Source: Rhodamnia argentea (Eukaryota; Streptophyta; Magnoliopsida; Myrtales; Myrtaceae). Taken from it: DNA of 64,000 nt. Positions 58,537 through 64,000 of this stretch are shown here, piece by piece. The stretch lies in assembly GCF_020921035.1 (NCBI RefSeq), contig NC_063150.1, forward strand, positions 29,621,826 to 29,685,825, in the 5' to 3' direction. The translations under genes were made by a program, and so were the position numbers. Every line of letters starts with the position of its first letter. Position 1 is the first letter of the stretch. The notes beneath the pieces are model-generated. The model was not told the origin of the DNA and did not search any database. It worked only from the letters and a program-made list of their open reading frames with translations.

Positions 58537-59084
58537 TTACTTCTTCTCTAGGGCTTCAACAACAGACTTGAGTTTATGAGCAGTCAATGGCTTCTCAAGC
58601 CACACATCCAGACCCGCTGCCATAAAGGCTTCCCTGTCAACTTTGGAGTCCCGTGAAGTCACTCCCACGATAATGCTCTTCACCCCCATTGCTCTCAGCT
58701 TCTTCGTTACCTACATATGCATATAAAAGGAAGAAATCGTACTTTATATTTGCAAGTGATATTGTACATAAATATGTGTCAAATTTACGATAAAACAAAG
58801 AATTAATTAGTTTTTACTTCCGGGCCATCCATGATGGGCAAATCCATCTCCATGAGAATAACATCAAAAGATGAACCAGAAAGGTGAAGATCCAAGGCCT
58901 CCTTTCCATCTGTGGCCGTTTCAGTCAGGAGTTCTTTTGCTACTTTGAGCTTGCTAACAAGCATCTCATGCACTCTACACACGAGCACGTTCTCATCCAC
59001 AATCAACACGGATAGCTTTCCTCTCTTCGATCCATCACTGTCCTTGTCACATCCATGATAGCTCCTAGTGCTGGGGCTCGCCAT
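58537..59084 (-). CDS. Response-regulator-like protein RR2 with Glu at the phospho-site
   Basis: Exon 1 (59084-58818) and exon 2 (58710-58537) join in phase 0 and encode 146 residues, a lone receiver domain paralogous to RR1. The acidic pair is intact as Asp30-Glu31 (LIVDEN), and Thr107 (VGVTS) and Lys129 (LEKPLT) are kept. The phospho-acceptor Asp is replaced by Glu79 (VILMEMDLP, codon GAG). Glu at this place often mimics the phosphorylated state or prevents phosphorylation, as in pseudo-response regulators. The frame continues upstream to 59105 with another ATG (MLQQLET); MASPS at 59084 is preferred because it matches RR1. Confidence 0.83.
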
Positions 59085-59105
59085 TGTCTCGAGCTGCTGG
59101 AGCAC

Positions 59106-59999
59106 CTAATTAAGCAGGATGGTTGTCCTAGAAAATAAATTTGAAGGATTGAAGAACATATAAGTTCAAGTTCTGCGTGTGTTGCCAAACGGGAAAACAA
59201 AAAGACGAATGATCAGAAACATGGTTAATCACAATTACTTAGATGTAAAAAATTTAGCATCTCATATGCATGGAATGACAAAAAAGTAAGAAGACGAGAG
59301 TGAAACATAAGATATAGATCATGAACATGCATGAAAGTTTTAATGATATAGTAGATGATGCTCTCTATGCAAAGCCTTAATTTCCTTCTGCGAAAGAGGA
59401 GATACCGAAGGTAAAATCAGAATGGAGAGAAAGCTCTGATCAATGCCACTTCAAAATCCACTGCATTCTCGCGTATTTGTAGTGGAAACGAGGATATAGC
59501 AAAGTTGGATTTATTACATGATCCAACGAGTATATTCCCAGCGCTATTAATGGCATGATCAAGAAGAAACACACCATAGATGAACTTGAGAGTCAAATGT
59601 ATGACCCATCATGCCAAACAAGTTGCATTGGTAGTTGGCCCTCTGTTTTGGCTTGTGAGCTGTTTAATCTTCCAATCTCTACTCTACAGCATTTGTTCGT
59701 AATCTTACTTGATTCAACGATTCTGATTAACGTAGGATATTAATGGTGGTCACGCAGAAGTTTCCTCAATTGTCATGGCATGTAGCCGTTTCACGACGTG
59801 ATAGTACCTCTGAGAACATAAATATGATTTTCCATCTTAGGGCAAACAATTTACCCTTTTAACAATGGAAATACACTAAAATAAAAGCGATTTCTTGCTT
59901 AGATTTTGAGTAATCCTTGGGAGATTTGATTAATGCACTTAGACAACGTTTGGTTTTCAATGATCTACATGCCCTAATCCAAATGTGCTTGGCCTTGTG
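59106..59999. other. RR2 upstream region
   Basis: No gene is seen. Parts align with 42660-43170, partly in changed order (TTCTGATTAA segment at about 59720, against 43130). Confidence 0.45.
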
Positions 60000-60008
60000 G
60001 CCCATCTC

Positions 60009-60343
60009 GGGAAAATTACCAAATTAGTCCTAAAATTGTTGTGTGGATATCAATTCAGTCATAAATTTTTCAATTTTTGCCACTTTAATCCTAAACATTT
60101 GTATGAAATTTCAACGTAGTCCTTCCGACTAATTTTTATCAAAAATGACTGACGTGAAAATCAATTATTTCCAATCATTCTGCATCACACGTTGCCGGCT
60201 TAGTGATTTCCGCAAAAAAATTGAACGAAAAAGCTACATTTAAATTTTATGCAAAGGTTTAGAACTAAATTTGCCAAATTGGAAAGTTTAGATTTGAATT
60301 GGGATCCATAAATAAGCCAAGTACTAAGTGGACATTTTTCTCC
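60009..60343. mobile_element. MULE-type MITE with empty site in paralogue (335 bp)
   Basis: Ends GGGAAAATTACC and inverted GGAGAAAAATGTCC; flanks GCCCATCTC (60000-60008) and GCCTATCTC (60344-60352), 8 of 9 matching. The paralogous site near 42835-42850 reads GTGGCCTATCTCTGATC without insertion. Confidence 0.8.
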
Positions 60344-60828
60344 GCCTATCTCTGATCTCCATATTCTCAATGATTGAGCTCATAACATTATATAGAAAAT
60401 GTTGAAAACGATTGATTCATTATTTTATCTCCTAAACTGACAAGGTTGAAACAAGGATCAACACAAGCAAAATGCGTGAAACACGCACACACGAATAAAC
60501 AAGCTTAAAGGCGCAAATTCGGAGATCTATCACTCATAATTATATCACTAAATCAAAAAGATAAGTCAAATTGCACGAAAATCCAATACCAACTATATGC
60601 ATAAAACCCTAACTAGGAAATTTGGAAAGTAAGACTAAAAATGATGTTAGTTTAAATTTAAATATTTTCATCTAAGAGATAGAAAATAATATCTGAAATA
60701 ACAGAATAAACACCCATACAATTCGACCAAAAAAAAAATGCCTATACAAACTCCTATCCATTTCTAAATCAAAAGCATCAACAAATCAAGAAAATTAATT
60801 CAACATTGCTTCATTGCCTCCTGCATGG

Positions 60829-61430
60829 CAAAATTGTCCAAAAATCCTAAACCTATTGCATTTTTGCCAATTCAATCCTAGACCTTCTATTTTGTCAATT
60901 GAGTCCTAAATATTTTCATGTTTTTTTCAATTGAGTCCATCCGATTAATTTTAGCCAGAAATTGATGATGTGAATGCCGACCATCCTACATGGCACGGTA
61001 ACCGGCTGACGTGGACAATTTTAAATAATATGTCTTCAAAATGTATTTATTAATTTTTGTATCATCATTTTATTTTTCCTTTTTTCTTTTCATTGTTTGT
61101 ATTCTTAAAGTGGCCAGCTAGGGCCCGGTAACCTCGCGGGCTACAACAAGGAAAAATAAAATAAAATAAAAAGGAAACATAATATAACCAATAATAAATT
61201 AAAAAATATTAAAAATATTAAAAATATTATTAAAAATTGTCAACGTTAGCGTCTGTCGGGCCATGTAGTATGGCTGATATCCACACCATCGATTTCCCAC
61301 CAAAATTGACTAGGTGGACTCAATTGGCAAAGCACGAAAAGTTTTAGGACTTAATTGGAAAAATTAAATGACTTAAAACGGAATTAGCAAAAGCGTAATA
61401 AGTTTTAGACTTTTTGGACAATTTTTGCTT
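60829..61430. mobile_element. MULE-type MITE, target duplication unclear
   Basis: Left arm GCAAAATTGTCCAAAAATCC and the inverted right arm GCAAAAATTGTCCAAAAAGT pair for roughly 40 bp and belong to the same end type as the element at 34664. No convincing 9-bp duplication is visible. Confidence 0.6.
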
Positions 61431-61935
61431 CTTGGCCATAGTAAATATGTTAAAAACACAAACTTCACGTCGAGTTTTCATGCGTCGGAATATTCTAACA
61501 AGCAAACGATGTGAATCGTTGCGGAATTGATGATTGCTCTACGAAGATCCGGAAGGTGCGAATTGTGAACCTCGACCCCCAATCGAACTTGTGATTGGTA
61601 ACCTTGGTATTTGCGTGACCTGTTGACTAACTAGTGTCAACCAACCAACATTATAGACGCCACGAACAAGAGAACTCGCAATCTTGCTTGATAAGTGGGA
61701 TCGACCACCACAAGGGAGCTTTGATAAGGTCAAGTCCTCAAAGAACTCAGAGAAGGAGCATCCTCTCAATTGTATTATGAATCAATAATTAATGTCTGCC
61801 ATCTCGGATCTCGAAAACTCCCTTATATATGATGCTAACACTAGGAGATGCAAATTGATGAAAATACCACTAAATTATGTAAATTGAAATAAAGTCACGA
61901 AAATTACCTAAATTCAGAAAAAAAAAAAAAAAGCC

Positions 61936-62960
61936 TCAAAAGCCATCTAGACTACCCTGAAATGCCAAAAAAGGTCTTTGGTCACAGCATAGCAGTGAGT
62001 ATTGATCAACGGCATGTTTCCAAGTAGCCGACCAAATTTGAGCCCATTTGGAATTCGCCAGCCTTTGATCCAAAATCACCTCTACTCCAAAAATCACGAA
62101 CCATGATGCGAACCGCTTGCTGGAATTCCTTCGCCCTTTCTCGAGTGATCGAACCAAGTGAATAGGACAATGGGCCCCTAGCATCTCCTCCTCGATATGG
62201 CTCAATGTCCACATCAGAAATCCCTGCGAATATATTGAAATGCTTTTTCCAGCTCTAAATGATCAAACTTTTCAAAAGAGCTCTCCAATTTTCAATTTGT
62301 AGCTCATGAACGACATTCTAAATAGGAAATTTCATAAATTCGATTCCTTCATGGTTGTTATTGAGAAAACCCTGAAATGGGTAGACCGAGACTTTTCAAC
62401 ACCGTCAACAAGGTCATCGGTTGTTGATCTCAATAACTTAATACCATTGCGGCAGGAAATGGCTCCACACGATGAAATACTTTTCACCAAAGATTGGATC
62501 TTCAGTTCAAAGGAATGCTCCCACCACACGACCCTCTTGACATTGCCAATGAAAACATTTTTTCTGCAGGCTATAGGCAAAAACCGTGTTACCATAGCTT
62601 TGGGATCTTCGGCCAATTTCTCTTCAGCGCTTTGCCCTCTTTCTGTCCATTCTCCTTTTAACTTATGCAACTGAGAGTAAGATCTGCCCTACCTCACCAA
62701 TTCCACCTCCCGAGTCTCAGGAATGTCCATGTATACACTAGTGAGCCAATCCATAAAAGTGGGAATATCTACATCCAACTTGAACTTCCCTTGTACCCCT
62801 GCCGCCAATGACCACGGTTAACACCACCACGACCCCACTGATTAGCATCCTAATCACGACTTCAATCCCACGGCTCATCCCGTGGTCATAACCTCCACAT
62901 CGTCCACCTCCTCAATTCTACCAACCGCTGCCATGACAACCCTTTTAGCGATTCTGGCTA
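61936..62960 (-). pseudogene. Internally deleted Ty3/gypsy gag-pol remnant
   Basis: On the minus strand, near 62840-62700 the translation includes KGKFKLDVDIP and MDIPETREVELV, typical of plant gypsy gag starts. Near 62170-62070 it includes GSITRERAKEFQQAV, typical of the far C-terminus of gypsy polyproteins. Protease, reverse transcriptase, RNase H and integrase are missing between them. Stops interrupt the frames. Confidence 0.5.
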
Positions 62961-63039
62961 AGGGCATCATCGCGGTCACCCTCTTCCTAGCAGCCAAAGT
63001 CACGAGCTGCGTACTGACTTCATAAATCATCTCCCTGCC

Positions 63040-64000
63040 TGTCATGTCTCGACTCTCGAGTATGCGGCATCCCTATCAAAACGCCTTAGGTCATAAAAGA
63101 TAACGTCCCAGGTACGCCATTGATCAACGATACCATAGCGCGCATGCGGAAACGTAACTCTCCCAAATCAAGAAATGCAGCGGGGATAGCAAATAAGATC
63201 AACATCATCAGTCATATACAAGAACAATTGTCAATACAGTACCAAAAGCAGATGATCATTAACCCTACTGAGCTATAGTCAAATACAACCCCATTCTTCA
63301 AGGCGGCTCTCTAAGACCAATAAAAAGGGTATGAGGGTCGGGTAGGGTTAAGTTCTCATCTACTCCCAAAAATCCACGTCAGTACCTACCAAAAAGACTA
63401 TGAACCCTTGAAGTCATGGTGAAGGGTCGCAATCGGAAGCCAACGAACGCTCCGAAGAAGGCTCAACGATATCTTCTCCATCGGGTCGGGGTCAAGGTCG
63501 GAGTCATGCTCGGGGTCTATGATCTCACCGTTCGGCATATCGAGTTCCATCGAAACCAAGGACGGAATAGGTGGAACCATGTCGGCGGCCCCTCGAGTCC
63601 ATAGAGTGGGCCCCAAATTTCCACCCCATCATCCAAGAACCAGGCTTTAAAGACATGTGCCACACGTTGCGGCAAGCCTTCGTCCATCCAGACCGTGGTG
63701 ATGTGGAGTTCCCAAGTCCTATTTGTACCCGATTCTAGACGATACACGTTATCGTAGGACGGGTCGATCGGGACCCCGAACCCGACGGTTCCCTACATCA
63801 CTATGGACTCGAAATGGTTAACACTGGGTGAGATAAAAATCTCCGTGAGTCAACGCCTAAGCCTGGCTAGGGCATTGATTTGTCCAGAGGGTCCTATCGG
63901 TCAATCACATATTAACATATAAATATCCCAATCACATGCAGCTCACTTGCTGAAAATCACACGGTATGCAATGCCCGACTTAATATGCCACACATAACAA
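63040..64000 (-). mobile_element. Partial LTR, family 2, minus orientation, cut by window edge
   Basis: Starts on the + strand with TGTCATGTCTCGACTCTCGAG, the inverse of the family-2 end. By analogy about 2 kb more should lie beyond 64000. Flank 5' of it is CTGCC (63035-63039). The remnant of the LTR ORF lies inside. The gypsy gag-like remnant directly to the left and in the same orientation leaves open whether this is the 5' LTR of that element; no primer-binding site is visible next to it. Confidence 0.72.
63398..63790 (-). pseudogene. ORF inside family-2 LTR, stop and frameshift
   Basis: On the minus strand an ATG-TAG is followed by VGFGVPID, then TTVWMDEGLP, FKAWFLDD and GPLYGLEGPP; a shift to another frame continues with ELDMPNGEIIDPEHDSDLD. 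TTVW(V/M)D is shared with the intact frame at 9958-10398, and AWFL(N/D)D and the acidic tail with 53623-53963. Confidence 0.48.

Overview
This is nuclear DNA from a flowering plant: genes with GT-AG introns, many LTR, MITE, SINE and hAT insertions, and decayed plastid-derived DNA. The germin-like proteins look to me like those of woody rosids, perhaps Myrtaceae; that is a guess from memory, not a search result. The window is dominated by a germin-like protein (GLP, cupin) cluster that has grown by tandem duplication and been cut up by transposons.

Layout. From 1 to about 28.7 kb lies a tandem array of a ~13.4-13.6 kb unit. Each unit carries two 223-residue GLP genes on the + strand, type A (182-nt intron) and type B (87-nt intron): A1 (753-1606), B1 (5063-5821), A2 (14348-15201), B2 (18447-19205), A3 (27913-28766). 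The window starts inside a MITE that recurs at each unit boundary, so the array probably continues upstream. After A3 the sequence becomes an older, more divergent flank. From 30 to 41 kb there is a hAT-like element, a truncated GLP fragment, a MULE-like element holding a six-copy tandem array, and a ~3-kb LTR. A small response-regulator gene (42.0-42.6 kb, minus) is followed by an orphan GLP-B 3' flank, another LTR, a short Gnk2/DUF26 cysteine-rich secreted protein gene (48.7-49.1 kb, minus), a mosaic of plastid-derived scraps (49.9-51.0 kb), another LTR, a hAT-like element, a GLP-B pseudogene (55.8-56.6 kb), a second response-regulator gene (58.5-59.1 kb, minus), and gypsy remains with a partial LTR at the right edge.

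Gene content. The five intact GLPs are predicted secreted, metal-binding cupins of the cell wall, with matching TATA boxes and a W-box-like GGTCAA just upstream, so co-regulation in defence or stress is plausible. The two response regulators are paralogues of the ARR22/ARR24 kind with different losses at the phosphorylation site. GLP and response-regulator genes lie in a repeated neighbourhood, which suggests an ancestral GLP plus RR block that was duplicated and eroded.

Most unusual signal. Five complete ~3-kb TG...CA units of two related families, four with perfect 5-bp target duplications, have no internal retrotransposon region. They share a gene-like architecture inside the LTR: CT-rich leader, a GT(A/G)AGT donor, a ~1.1-1.6 kb intron-like stretch, and an acceptor leading into a conserved acidic-tailed ORF. 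One copy (at 9.6-12.9 kb) keeps the ORF open.
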